From positions 69,669,501-69,733,500 of the forward strand of contig CM056574.1 in the NCBI GenBank assembly GCA_029721435.1: a stretch of DNA of 64,000 nt, given 5' to 3'. Positions 11,306-22,725 of this stretch are shown piece by piece. The notes beneath the pieces were generated by a model. That model was not told the origin of the DNA. It saw nothing but the letters and a program-made list of their open reading frames with translations, and searched no databases. Every line of letters starts with the position of its first letter. Position 1 is the stretch's first letter. The stretch is from Gymnothorax reevesii. Its lineage: Eukaryota > Chordata > Actinopteri > Anguilliformes > Muraenidae. A program made the translations under genes and the position numbers.

Positions 11306-11986
11306 GGACAAAAAAAAATGTACCAAACTTTCAAGAAAAGAAGTGGTCCCAGAATATTATTGTATTCGTTTTTTACCCATTCATTGGATAATCCAAAAAT
11401 GCCATACAAAATATTCACAGAAAAAGAGCTTGTTGAGCTCATGACCACAAGTCAAGGGTCCCTATACATATCATAATATGAAAACTAAAAGTGCCAAATC
11501 TGCAGGGTAGGGCTGGTTTATCAGACGTGAAGCAAGCATATTCCTTGAAGATTTGTTTCAAGGGTTAAACACAACTCTAAGGCCTCTGAACAAACCCTGT
11601 TATTACCAGCGACGGCATTCCGGATCAGCAGCCAGTGTGCATTCCAAGTGGGTGGAGATGAAATCAAAACACAGGAAAAAATGCAAAGTCATTGTTTCAT
11701 GACTATTTGAAAGAAGGAAGCAGCTGAATGATAGCATGTGCTGCAAGCCCTGGGTCCCAGTCTTTGTTCAAATCACAGGCCACATTAAAGCTGTGATCTG
11801 GTTGGATAAATTTGTCTGGAATGCAGGCTCTCACTGTGTACATGGGTCAAATACACTTTATTGAATGTTTGCATGCATATTATAATTACTACTATAAAAC
11901 ACCAACACGTCCCAAAAAGAAAAGATCCTGTTAAAATAGACAAAAACATATTTCACTATTTTTGTATGTTTGTAGATACAGTACCA
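11306..11986. other. No recognisable feature
   Basis: About 680 bases between a dispersed repeat and the piggyBac-like end. No long frame, no inverted repeat and no simple repeat was noticed. Confidence 0.5.
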
Positions 11987-12240
11987 TTAACCCTCACATA
12001 CTTGTTCGGGTCAAATTTGACCCGTTTTGACATTTGACAGCAGTACACATACCCCAAATGTCAGTCTTTTGGCCTGAAATTTGATGACTTTGATGACCTA
12101 AAGTGACCCAAAATACTAAAAAATGAAAACATTATAAAATTTTATCCGACATCAATTCCAAAGTAGTTGGGACAAAGTGTAAATTGTGGATAAAATGCAA
12201 TGACTTTCAGATCATATGAGCCAATATGTTATTTACAATT

Positions 12241-12381
12241 AGGAGATAAACCTACAGTTTTTTTTCGAACACAAGGTATTTATCGTAGGATAGATACCTG
12301 GAAATTTCATTTGAAATTTCATAGCCTACGATAAATACAGAGTGCTCAAAAAAAAAAAAAAAAAAATGGTAGGTTTATCTC
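12241..12381. repeat. Hairpin MITE inside the Tc1-like remnant
   Basis: GGAGATAAACCTAC near 12242 is mirrored by GTAGGTTTATCTCC near 12368. The inner arms TATTTATCGTAGG and CCTACGATAAATA also pair. The whole folds into an imperfect hairpin of about 140 bases with A/T runs between the two stems. Confidence 0.65.
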
Positions 12382-12831
12382 CATTCTACCATGACTCTTG
12401 TCAACACCCCTACGAAAATATTTTCTGTTGAAGCGGCTCGATAATCAAGTGAGAGCTCTTCACACCGCTCGAGGTCATGACCCAGTGCAAGGTAGTTTAC
12501 CGGTGAATAGATACCTGGTGTCAACCAATCAAAATGCAGAATTCACTGGAATGAATTGTAGAATAAAACATGGATAACATTTTAAATATTGAAACTGGGA
12601 CAATTTACATTTTTATCCACAAAATGAGCTTATTTCAAATTTTCTGGCTGCAACAGGTCTCAAGAAAGTTGGGACACAGCCAGGCAAAAAAGGGCTGAAA
12701 AAGCAATTAATACATAAGAGAATCAGCTGAAAGAACATTTAGCAAGTAATTAAGTTAATTGGCATCAGGTGTGTAACATGATTGGCTATAAAAGGGATGT
12801 CTTAGAGAGGCTGAGGCTCTCAGAAGTAAAG

Positions 12832-13800
12832 ATGGCCAGAGTCTCTCCAACCTGTGAAAGCTTGAATAAAAAAAAATTGTGGAATACTTTAAAAACAATG
12901 TTCCTCAAAGTCAAATTGCAAAGGCTTTGAAAGTTTCATCATTGACAGTGCATTACATCATCAAAAGATTGAGAGAAAGTGGAAAAATCTGTGTGCTTAA
13001 TTGACAAAACCAAAGACATTTACTCGATGCCCGTGATCTTTGGGCCCTTCGGGCCTTCGGTGCATTTCACTGTGTCACTCACCGGCATGATTCTGTCATG
13101 GACATTACTAAATGGGCCCAGGAATACTACAAGAAACCACTGTCAGTAAACACAGTCCGTCATGCCATCAACAGATGCCACCTAAAACTATCATGCAAAA
13201 AGCTATTGTTGAGCACGATCCAGAAATGCCACCGTGTTCTGTGGGCCAAGGCTCATTTAAAATGGACTGTAGCAAAGTGTCCTGTGGTCAGATGAGTCCA
13301 AATTTGACATTCTTGTCAGAAATCATGGGCATCGTGTCCTTCGGGCTAAAGAGAAGACTGACCACCCTTCCTGTTATCAGCATTCAGTTCAAAAGCCAGC
13401 ATCTCTGATGGTATGGGGATGCTTTAGTGCATATGGTGTGGTACACTTGCATGTTTTAAAAGCTCCATGAATGCTGAAAGGTATATAAAGGTTTTAGAGC
13501 AACATATGCTCCTCTCCAGACAACATCTATTCCAGGGAGGGCCTTGTGTATTTCAGCAGGACAATGAAAAAACACACACTGCAGCTATTACAACAGCATG
13601 TCTTCGTAGTCGAAGAGTCCGTGTGCTGAACTGGCCTGCCTGCAGTCCTGATCTTTCACCAATTGAGAACATTTGGCGCATAATTAAACAAAAATCAGTC
13701 AAAGGAGACCCAAAACTCTCCAGCAGCTGGGAGCTTGTATTAAACAACAGTGGGATCACATTCCAATGGCTAAACCATTAAAACTCAGGAAACTTGTCTC
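12832..13800 (+). pseudogene. Tc1-like DDE transposase, frameshifted
   Basis: Pieces in different frames spell a Tc1-type transposase. MARVSPTCES is at the start, then HRVLWAKAHLKW near 13233 and [11 protein letters not shown] near 13288 (first aspartate). FQQDNEKTHTA near 13551 holds the second aspartate and SPDLSPIENIWRIIK near 13648 the glutamate. Stops and frame changes between the pieces rule out a working enzyme. The family differs from the CACTCAACA-ended Tc1 copies in this window. Confidence 0.82.
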
Positions 13801-13935
13801 CTCAATACCCAGATGCCTCCACTCTGTGGTAAAAAGAAGAGGGGATGCTATATCATGGCAAACAGTCCCCTGTGCCAACTTTTTTGAGACCTGTAGCAGC
13901 CATCAAACTTCAAATGAGCTCATTTTGGGGTCTAT

Positions 13936-14394
13936 TCTCCCATTAGCGCACGTCCTTTTTTACGCGATTCGTTTTAAGCGCTTTTGAGTTACGCGTATTC
14001 TTTAGTTTTATACAGTAAATGGTATTCTGCCCTACTCGCTTTGATCACGCCCACAGCGCTTAACTTCAGAATGTAGGCGGCCTTATGACAGAGGTGTGAC
14101 TAATGCAAAAGAGAGGCAGACTCTGTACAAAGCTCATTGATTTTGACTTTCAGGAAAACATGGAAGAAGGATTTTCTGATTAACCATGAAAATGCAGTTG
14201 TGGTCCATGGAAAACGCAAACCAGACTGTAAATTTGAATATCGTGGGCCTGCTGATAAAACTTTGTATCTCCAAACTGACAAGAAAAAAAAACTTGTATG
14301 TCCACTATTCTTACATGGAGAATTAAACATGTTTTATTTTATTTATATTTTAAATTTATCAATTTATATAAATTCTTTATTTTATATTTATTTA
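13936..14394. other. Unassigned stretch before Tc1 copy 2
   Basis: A 91-codon frame at 14137-14412 (KTWKKDFLINHENAVVVHG and on) shows no family I know. The last 80 bases are A/T-rich, typical of Tc1 target sequence. Confidence 0.4.
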
Positions 14395-16024
14395 CACTCA
14401 ACAAAAATATAAACGCAACACTTTTGTTTTTGCTCCCATTTGTCATGAGATGGACTCAAAGATCTAAAATTCATTCCAGATACACAATATTACCATTTCT
14501 CTCAAACATTGTTCACAAATCTGTCTAAATGTGTGATAGTGAGCACTTTTGCTTTGCTGAGACAATCCATCCCACCTCACAGGTGTGCCACATCAAGATG
14601 CTCATCAGACACCATGATTAGTGCACAGGTGTACCTTAGACTTTCCACAATAAAAGGCCACTCTGAAATGTGCAGTTTTGTCTCACAGCAAAATGCCACA
14701 GATGGCGCAAGCATTGAGGGAGCGTGCAATTGGCATGCTGACAGCAGGAATGTCAACCAGATCTGTTGCTCGGGCATTGAATGTTCATTTCTCCACCATA
14801 AGCCGTCTCCAAAGGCGTTTCAGAGAATATGGCAGTACATCCAACCGGCCTCACAACCGCAGACCACGTGTAACCACACCAGCCCAGGACCTCCACATCC
14901 AGCAGGTTCACCTCCAAGATCATCTGAGACCAGCTACTCAGACAGCTGCTGAAACAATTGGTTTGCATAACCAAAGAATTTCTGCACAAACTGTCAGAAA
15001 CCGTCTCAGGGAAGCTCAACTGCATGCTCGTCGTCCTCATCGGAGTCTTAACCTGACTCCATATCGTCGCCGTAACAGACTTGAGTGGGCAAATGCTCAC
15101 ATTCAATGGCGTCTGGCACGTTGGAGAGGTGTTCTCTTCACGGATGAATCTCGGTTTATATTGTTCAGGGCAGATGGCAGACAGCGTGTGTGGCGTCGTG
15201 TGGGTGAGCGCTTTGCTGATGTCAATGTTGTGGATCGAGTGGCCCATGGTGGTGGTGGGGTTATGGTATGGGCAGGCAACTGTTATGGACGAAGAACACA
15301 GGTGCATTTTATTGATGGCATTTTGAATGCACAGAGATACCTTGATGAGATCCTGAGGCCCATTGTTGTGCCATACATCCATGAACATCACCTCATGTTT
15401 CAGCAAGATAATGCACGGCCCCATGTTGCAAGGATCTGTACACAATTCTTGGAATCTGAAGATGTCCCAGTTCTTGCATGGCCAGCATACTCACCGGACA
15501 TGTCAACCATTGAGCATGTTTGAGATGTGCTTGACCGGTGTAAACGACAGCGCGTACCAGTTCCCACTAATATCCAGCAACTTCGCACAGCCATTGAAGA
15601 GGAGTGGACCAACATTCCACTGGCCACAATTGACAATCTGATAAACTCTATGCGAAGAAGATGTGTTGCACTGCATGAGGCAAATGGTGGTCACACCAGA
15701 TACTGACTGGTTCTGAGTCCCCAGACCCCCAATAAAGCAAAAACTGCACATTTCAGGGTGGCCTTTTATTGTGGACAGTCTAAGGTACACCTGTGCACTA
15801 ATCATGGTGTCTGATGAGCATCCTGTTGTGGCACACCGGTGAGGTGGGATGGATTGTCTCAGCAAAGCAAAAGTGCTCACTATCACACATTTAGACAGAT
15901 TTGTGAACAATTTTTGAGAGAAATGGTAATATTGTGTATCTGGAATGAATTTTAGATCTTTGAGTCCATCTCATGACAAATGGGAGCAAAAACAAAAGTG
16001 TTGCGTTTATATTTTTGTTGAGTG
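14395..16024 (+). mobile_element. Tc1-family transposon, copy 2
   Basis: 1630 bp long, with ends CACTCAACAAAAATATAAAC and its inverse, flanked by TA (14393-14394 and 16025-16026). Inverted repeats of nearly 300 bases at each end match copies 1 and 3. It is inserted in A/T-rich sequence within the piggyBac-like wreck. Confidence 0.94.
14678..15706 (+). pseudogene. Tc1 transposase, one premature stop (W282 to stop)
   Basis: 343 codons in register with the intact copy at 53569-54597, ending GGHTRY. The catalytic blocks [17 protein letters not shown] and STIEHV are all present. The tryptophan codon right after EHV is TGA (15521-15523), which ends the protein after 281 residues, two residues past the catalytic glutamate. 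No frameshift was seen, so this is a very young lesion. Confidence 0.92.
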
Positions 16025-16139
16025 TATTTTCCTGTGAAGTTTATCATTTTGAAGATACAAGGTTTTATCAGCAGGCCTACGATATGCAGCTGTAATAGTA
16101 GGCCAATGTATGTCTGTGCCAATTACACGAAGTAATACA

Positions 16140-16390
16140 TACATCTCTTTTTACCCATGCCCCAGGAGGCGGCGTGGGTATACAGTTTAGCACCGTCTGT
16201 CTGTCTGTCTGTGTGTGTGTGTGTGTGTGTGTGTGCGCGACAGCTCGGCCACCACTGAAGCTAGGGTGACCAAAATTAGTGGGGCAGATGATCCTGGGGT
16301 ACCCTGTCCAAATTTGCATTTTTAGGTCGAAAGGTCAAAGGTCAAGGTAAACAAGAGGCGTGGGTTAGCATCTCTATAGAGTGCGCATCA
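16140..16390 (+). repeat. Dispersed repeat with TCTG/TG microsatellite
   Basis: CCCAGGAGGCGGCGTGGGTATACAG leads into a (TCTG)n(TG)n tract at about 16196-16235. An AGGTCA-A-AGGTCA motif (16332-16344) follows, then a tail ending CTATAGAGTGCGCATCATCTAG. The layout parallels the repeats at 964 and 21085 but the sequence is different. Confidence 0.6.
16332..16344 (+). promoter_or_regulatory. Perfect DR1 nuclear receptor motif
   Basis: AGGTCA-A-AGGTCA exactly matches the consensus direct repeat with one spacer (PPAR/RXR, HNF4 type) and is followed by AGGTAA. It lies in a dispersed repeat, far from the host gene. Confidence 0.4.
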
Positions 16391-16639
16391 TCTAGCTTAT
16401 TTCTTACTCTAGCCACCATGGCATTAAAGCTATGCAAACAAACCAATTGCCACGATAATGAAATAATAAAGAATTTAGCGCTTCTCAACCAGAGTAATCA
16501 GAGCATTGAAAATGTGCCCCTCCTTCACCAGCCTGTTTGTTCCGTGGAAGACAGGGAAGAAGACAAAGAGAACATGCTAGTCACATGAAAATGACAATCA
16601 ATGACGATTTATATGATCTCATTTAGAAATTACGCACTT

Positions 16640-16890
16640 GATGTCAAATGTCAAACTACTCCGATGTCCGGTTTGCAACTAAAGGTCAAGGCAACGCTTT
16701 AACAAACCAAGGATTCTTACCCCGCACGTGGAAAAATCTGTGGGGCACTGTAAAAGCCAGGCTCTCTTCAAACCGGAGAAATGTGCAGGCAACAGGTGGT
16801 GAGCAACCATCATCCCCCGTGCATTTCACTGCACTGGAGGAGGAGGTGGCATTCACTCTTTCTGCAGTGGAAGTACATGGAGAATAACTT
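16640..16890 (+). pseudogene. Myb/SANT-like accessory protein of a Harbinger element, fragment
   Basis: The frame contains TWKNLWGTVKARLSSNRRNV followed by ATGGEQPSSPVHFTALEEEV. Myb-like proteins of PIF/Harbinger elements have the same layout: a trihelix ending in a W-K-L-K pattern, then a TGGGPP linker and an L-T-x-LE-E segment. Those proteins help the transposase reach the nucleus and the element ends. The N-terminal helix is missing or altered. The transposase remnant on the opposite strand 200 bases away supports the call. Confidence 0.55.
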
Positions 16891-17029
16891 GGAGTGGATA
16901 CGGATGAAGGAGGGTTACGTAAAATGGTCATATTTATTTGCCTATACTCAAAGTATCACTGTGATAGATAGTGGAAACAAGCTGAATATGGTTTCAAATA
17001 TTTATTGTATTTTTTGGCATTTCAAGCAG

Positions 17030-17523
17030 TTGCGCAGTACATAGGCGTCATGGGCCGAGCCAGGAAAATTGGTGCAGATGCTTAATATGCGCGTATCATG
17101 ATCGCACACAACCTGAATATTAATGCTGTGCCAACGTCCCCGGTCTCTGTACATCTTCTTATTAGTGGAAGGGGTTCTGAAAGCAACGAGAGTACAATCA
17201 ATGGCTCCAACAACACTGGCAAACCCGGTAGAACCCCCCCCTTAACTCTCCGTCTTTCACCTGGTGTTTTGGGGAACTTTAAATTGGCTGATGTGGTGCA
17301 GCATAGCGTCAACCAACTGCGTCAGACACCTTGACACAGACGCCTGTGATATGTGCATGACATCACCAGCCACTCTCTGGAACGACACAGATGCCAGGAC
17401 CAGCAGCGCAGTTGTGACCTTGAGACCTGAGACACAGAGACATGCACCTGCTGGCCTTTGAAGTGTTGTGGGGTAATCTCGAAATAGTGAGACACTGTAG
17501 GAGTGATCATATATGATACACAT
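17030..17523 (-). pseudogene. PIF/Harbinger nuclease (HARBI1-like), frameshifted
   Basis: Read on minus from 17523, SFQRVAGDVMHISQASVSRC is the helical region before the nuclease. In another frame come GFASVVGAIDCTLVAF, RDRGRWHSINIQVVCDHD and NFPGSAHDAYVLRN, which carry the first two aspartates of the Harbinger DDE site. Frame changes and the missing C-terminus make it a pseudogene. Together with the Myb-like fragment on plus it marks one decayed Harbinger element. Confidence 0.8.
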
Positions 17524-17624
17524 AAGGAACAGAAGTCATACAGAGGTCAGAGGGTGCCTTGACGCAGACATGAGAACTGCACCTGCAAGCCCCTGCAATG
17601 TAACAAAATAATGTAAAAAATAGG

Positions 17625-18440
17625 CTTATGCCGTCGGAGGCGACGGCTGGGGGTATATCCCCGAACGCCCCCAATTCTCCAATTCCCCAATCCTTGAATA
17701 GACCTTGAATAGACTTGCATTTGAACTTAATTTCAGGTCAATCGGACAGATGGTTCTGAAGATATGGCCAAAATGGTAATTTTCCATCACAAAGCGCCAC
17801 CTGGTGGCAAAACATACAGGTATGATGTCATCATGGAACACGTTGTGAGGTCATGACCTTGCAGTTGCACATAGTTTCATGTCCATTGGAAAAATAGTTC
17901 CAAAGATATAGCAAAAATGGTGAATTTTATGTGACAAAGCTCCGCCTAGTGTCAAAATTTTGAACCAAACAGGTATAAGGTCATTGTGGCACACATCCTC
18001 AGGTCATGACCTTTCATTTGCACTTGATTTGAGGTCAATTGGACAAATATTTCCAGAGATATGATAAAAACAGTGATTTTTTTCAGTTTTTGGCCCCAGG
18101 TGGCCAATCTAGAAATAGTAAATTGTCCAAAATCGAATCAATTCTACCTCTTTATGATACCTACTTATATGCAAAACTTGGAATTTCTCATTGAAATATT
18201 ACTGCAGTTATCGTGTTAACATGATAAATCTGTTTTTGGCCCCTGGTGGCCAATCTAGACGTCGTAAATTGTCCAAAATCGAATCAGTTCTTCCTCTTTA
18301 TGATACTTACTTATGTGCAAAATTTGAAATTTGTAATTGAAATATTACTGAAGTTACACGTAGTGTACATGTAGTGCGGTGGCGGCAGCGGTCGGACCAA
18401 AAACATAATATCCCCGGAACGCCATTCGGGGATATAATAA
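17625..18440. repeat. Dispersed repeat with inner ~160-bp repetition
   Basis: It starts GCCGTCGGAGGCGACGGC and GTATATCCCCGAACGCC and ends AATATCCCCGGAACGCC and TTCGGGGATATAAT. Inside, GAGGTCATGACCTT and the segment TTGGACAAATATTTCCAGAG recur in diverged form at intervals near 160 bases. Two near-identical blocks (TTTTGGCCCC, GTGGCCAATCTAGA) stand near 18090 and 18235. No coding frame. Confidence 0.6.
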
Positions 18441-18489
18441 ACAAATCTGTATCAATTTGGGATGGGTGGGTGGGGTACCCTGATCAACA

Positions 18490-18658
18490 AGTCACAAGAA
18501 GCCAACATAAGGGGACAGAAGAGAAGGAGATGCAATTTCTGTTCTGGAAAAAAAAGGACAGCAAAACGGGGACAATCCGCTGCAAATGTGAGAAATCTAT
18601 CTGCAGGTCCCACACGTGCAAGCTTTTCGACCACTGCTTTCAGTGCACAGGCTAGTTT
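18490..18658 (+). pseudogene. piggyBac transposase C-terminal cysteine-rich domain
   Basis: One frame gives GQKRRRCNFCSGKK. After a one-base shift in the A run near 18550 the next frame gives KKDSKTGTIRCKCEKSICRS, then HTCKLFDHCFQC and a stop. The CxxC, CxCxxxxC and HxC spacing is that of the zinc-binding domain that ends piggyBac transposases and binds the element ends. The rest of the transposase is not found. Confidence 0.65.
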
Positions 18659-19200
18659 ACTAGTTTGCAATAAGTATTTTTGATGTTTTGTGTTATGACT
18701 GTCAATTAATGTTGAATCAATATTGATAATTGTGATTCTGTGATTTTTGAAATTGTGAATTTTATGATATACCAGTGAGGACAGTGTTTAGTGGTTTGTC
18801 TGTTGTGAATAATTATATATTGTAAATATAGATATTATAAACAGTTCCAGAATGTTCTTGCCATTCTCACTTAAAAAAAAAAATCAATTTCAGTCATTTT
18901 GGCTGTTATCTTTCCATGTCTTGTAATAAACAGGATATGATATTGTGTGATATTCAATGTTTTTCTCCAAAAATGAGTTTTGTACAACCTAAAAAACAGA
19001 CTCGCTTTGCTCATTGAAATATCAATTAAAGATTAATCATCCATTTACAAAAGTACTAATGTCAGAAAGGCTATTTTTACATTACAAAATCGATCGGAAG
19101 TTCAAAATGTAGGAAAGACACTTATTATGTGGATATTCTTGATCCGGGTCAAAATTGACCTGGACCATACTCAGGGGGCATCAAATATGAACATTATGCA
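18659..19200. other. A/T-rich 3' region of the piggyBac-like element
   Basis: Non-coding, A/T-rich, including an A run near 18875 and GATCCGGGTCAAAATTGACC (about 19140-19160) just inside the right terminus. Confidence 0.5.
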
Positions 19201-19208
19201 AGGGTTAA

Positions 19209-21084
19209 ATCATGAGAGCCAATATGAAATAGTTCTAAAAGAAATTCATAATTTTATTCACCAAGGCAGCATTGCAATAATTTAGCTGATGAATAGATAA
19301 TAGTAAAAATTACAGATCATTTGGGGATTTTTTTCACAGCCAAGTCCCTGCAACCATTTCAGTACACATCACACAAGGGTGACAACAGGCCATCTTTCAA
19401 TAAACTGGCTAATATGCTGAACTTGTGCTACAGAAACCACAGCCATCATACTACATGCAGCAGGAGCTAAAAATACACTAATTTCAGTTCTTACACCACC
19501 AAATACACTGGCATTCACATGGTTAGAAAGTGCTAGAAACAGCTTACTCTAGATGCATGTCAGTTGATTTTAATTTTCAGAGATGAAGGCCATCTCATGC
19601 ACGCAACTGGCACAAGTTGAAGATTAAATTCAAAGATGAGAGCGATTGTCCTGATTGATTGATTGTGATTAAATGTTTCAAGGCAAAGAAAACACTTTTT
19701 TCAGCTCTCACCCACATAAAGTGCATGTTCTTCTTGTTCCATAAATATTTTTGCAATTTTTTGGAATTTTACATACAAAGTCATCAAACGTCAAATCTCT
19801 GAAATACAACCAATTAGCACAAGTTCATGAATGCCACCATTCCGTATATTTTAGCCCATCCAAAAATACTTCATGTGACAATGTCCCGGATGTTTTGATG
19901 CGCTTGGACACCAAGTAATCAGCTGACCTATATGAAGTATCCGCAAATCAGTCCTGCTGCAGCTTCACTTTACGCCAAATGATCAAGATCCGATATTACC
20001 AATCATGATGAGAACCTAACCGACAAAATCAGTGGTAATGCCCCTGCGTGAGGCCGTCGATTGCCCTAAATGGGAAACTTGGGCCTACCCGTGGGCATAA
20101 TCTTGCACTGATTTCCCTAGGTGACGCCTGTCTTGTTAAGACAGTGGTTGCACAACATCGGATTCAACCAGTGGCTGGGGGGCACAGAACATCCTTTTAT
20201 GACAACAATTAATCCTAGTCTAGTTCACAACCATTTTACTTGAAAACACACGGTTTCTCTCCCCATGCAATCTAACAGCGACAAAACTGTGCTGAATTTT
20301 GTACAGGAGAATAGTTTACTCAAAAATAGGGCAATGCTTTACAAAAGATAAACTGCTCTGAAACTTCAGTGCTACCTTTTCCGCACATCAGGCAATTTAA
20401 CTTGCGCTTCATGATAGATTAAATTGTTTAAATGGAGAAAAAAAGGACCATATTAAACATCTTTAAGCTATTTCATAGCTTCCGACCCCTGATAAAAGAG
20501 AAGCGTGAGAATCCCGGAGTCATAAACTATTTCCATGCTACTACAGATGAAATCTACCAGAACGGATGTGACACAGAAAAACTCCCATGGACAAGGACTT
20601 CAATTCCACGTGAGGATCTCTTTAACATGCATCGATTGAATAATGACTGATATATGTTCCAATGAAATATCACCTTTCATTCTCTGTACAGCGAGGGTTG
20701 ATTAAAAAGTGGGACTCGGAAATTAAATATAATTTTGTTTTCCGAATTAAAAATTTCAATTTTCACATTTGTTATAAAGTGTGAGACCGGAGGCTGACTA
20801 GAGCGTGAGACTGTGCTATGTCACTAAAAAGCGTGACACTCATGCCATATGCATGAGAGTTGACAGGTATGCAATTCTGAATAATACCAATTTAAATGCG
20901 CCAAATTATGCATCCAAATGAATGACTGTCATCCTAAATGGGGAGAAGAAGCAACACCTGATAGTGTTGAGTGTTCTCGGAGTGAATCTATTGTTGATAA
21001 TGAAAATGACTGAGAAGTCAGGACTAAAAACCATTTTTTAAACAATTGTCCTGCGCCCCACCAAATTTCCAGTTTTTGCTACAT
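19209..21084. other. No gene recognised; one short MITE-like stretch
   Basis: Near 20690-20880 the sequence has GTGGGACTCGG, GTGTGAGACCGG, GCGTGAGACTGTG and GCGTGACACTCATGC. It resembles the inverse of the GGGCTCTCAAGTCTCACGC sequence at 61352-61450 and is probably a decayed short DNA element. Otherwise nothing. The frame at 20432-20650 has no known motif. Confidence 0.4.
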
Positions 21085-21919
21085 TTTATTACCTTCGCCA
21101 GCGACTTCGCTGACGAAGGTAATGTTTTGATCCCCGTGTATTTATTTGTTTGTGTGTCTGTCTGTGTGTATGTGTATCGAATAACTCAAAAAGCACCAAA
21201 CGGAATTTCATAAAATTTGGTGGGTTGATCTGGCATGACCTGAGGATCAATCGATTAGATTTTGGGAGTGATCGGGTCAAAGGTCAAGGCCACGAAAAGG
21301 TCAAAACCGACTTTCGGCCATATCTCGGTCAATTTTTATCCGATCGGCATGAAACCAACGCCAGTGGCGAGGGATTCAGTGGCGTCGGCGAAGGTATGCG
21401 CTCTACCGAGTGCCCGTTCTAGTTTGTTTGTGTGTCTGTCTGTCTGTGTGTATGTATGTGTATCGAATAACTCAAAAAGTACCAAACGGAATTTCATAAA
21501 ATTTGGTGGGTTGATTTGGCATGACCTGAGGATCAATCGATTAGATTTTGGGAGTGATCGGTTCAAAGGTCAAGGTCAAGGCCACGAAAAGGTCAAAACC
21601 GACTTTCGGCCATATCTCAGTCAATTTTTATCCGATCGGCATGAAACCAACGCCAAAATGTGCAGAATTATATACCCGATCCTGTGATGTGAAACACGAT
21701 ACAATGGGGTCAATACCCTTCTTAGCGGTTGGGGGTCAAAGGTCAGGGGGGTCATTACCTTTCGAACTTAAAGGCGTATTGATGTAAAAAAAAAATATAT
21801 CGTACTCTTGTCATTCATCGATCATTTAAAAAAATAAAAATTGGTCCTCAGAGTTATGTGGCGAGGGATTCAGTGGCGTCGGAGAAGGTATGCGCTCTAC
21901 CGAGTGCCCGTTCTAGTTT
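21085..21919 (+). repeat. Second copy of the 964-type dispersed repeat, uninterrupted
   Basis: It shows the full start, ACCTTCGCCAGCGACTTCG followed by CTGACGAAGGT, a near palindrome that the Gypsy LTR interrupts at 963/964 in the other copy. The duplicated inner unit and the closing CGAAGGTATGCGCTCTACCG motif are in the same order. It differs from the first copy by few substitutions, so the two copies are young or recently exchanged. Confidence 0.8.
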
Positions 21920-22080
21920 AATTTATGACCTCCCGTGTGCTCAAGAGTTCTGGTGTCTGGGTGATGAAGCAAGCCACCCTGATTCCAACAAACATAGCGC
22001 ACCACCACCAACGTATAAATCTGACCTTCAAGAGCAGATTTAGTGGTTCAAATTATTTTGAATAGTAGGGGCACTTTACT

Positions 22081-22086
22081 TTTATT
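22081..22086 (-). terminator. Candidate polyadenylation signal of the SDR gene
   Basis: TTTATT on plus reads AATAAA on minus, 380 bases past the stop codon at 22466-22468. The stretch 22060-22465 would be the 3' untranslated region. Position fits, but no transcript evidence is available. Confidence 0.35.
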
Positions 22087-22465
22087 AATTAAAAACTGAA
22101 AACTGGGTTCTCTTTTCCTTTAACAGTACTTTCAATAGTCTTGATTGATTGGGGTTGTAAATCATATTCAAAATATTAAAAAATCAAGCATAAGGATCTT
22201 CTAGAACCAAAGTCTTTTTCAAAAATATGGCAATTCATTATGTAAATGCTGTAACATTAGCAATAATTTCATTCCAACTCCAAACCAATCAACAGATGAA
22301 GATGATTTCTGGCCAAATGTTTTGGTTAAGTAGAAGGTCACAATCATGTCCCAAGTCCTTCACTATGTTGTCAGGTTTGTATGTTATAAGGCGCTCTACA
22401 ACGATGCTGTTTGGATACGTGCAGGGTTTTAGAGGGGAATGTGTGTGGCCAGATTATCATGGTTC

Positions 22466-22725
22466 TCAGGACAGGCCGCAGAGAGTCTCGCTAACTTCCC
22501 ACAGCTTCCTGGCCACGGCGTCGTCTCGTGCTTTGGCGCTGACTTCGTGCATGGTGCAGTCGGAGAAGTAGCGGCCGCTGTAGCGCTCCAGGCCCTCCTG
22601 CAAGGCGCAGTGCAGCGTAGTCTGAGAGCCTGACTCCACGTCCCGGAAGAACAGTGTGGTGATTGGCTTCAACAAGATTATCCAAAGGATGTTGGTGTTC
22701 CGCGTTAGTTCTGAGTTTATCGCCC
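22466..22725 (-). CDS. dhrs13: SDR gene exon 5 (last)
   Basis: The acceptor CCACAG ends at 22726. The first two bases complete the glycine of HPG. It encodes residues 234-318, AINSELTRN to LCGLS, including the substrate-side helices and the conserved GRYFSDC and [15 protein letters not shown] segments. The stop TGA is at 22466-22468. Confidence 0.88.

Larger units (their letters stand above)
12150..13935 (+). mobile_element. Second Tc1-like family, decayed copy
   Basis: The left end has CAATTCCAAAGTAGTTGGGAC, and TTTGAGACCTGTAGCAGCCA near 13890 is the usual sequence after the transposase of this family. The 3' terminal repeat is missing. A hairpin MITE and about 300 foreign bases interrupt the 5' part (12241-12550). 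The same family recurs in damaged form at 25970-26980, 32170-32510 and 36600-36766. Confidence 0.7.
11987..19208 (+). mobile_element. Remnant of a piggyBac-like element with later insertions
   Basis: The left end reads TTAACCCT (11987-11994) and the right end AGGGTTAA (19201-19208), the TTAA-flanked arrangement of piggyBac elements. Each end carries a subterminal GGGTCAAATTTGACCC-like palindrome (12008-12023; a diverged form near 19144). A decayed C-terminal cysteine-rich domain of a piggyBac transposase lies at 18490-18655. The body has been replaced or split by Tc1, Harbinger and other repeats. That the two ends belong to one original insertion is an inference. Confidence 0.55.

Noticed and set aside
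20035..20130. Resemblance to part of U1 snRNA (GATTGCCCTAAATGGGAAACT)
   Set aside because: Only a short, gapped likeness to one stem; no 5' splice-site-pairing start, no Sm site in the right place.
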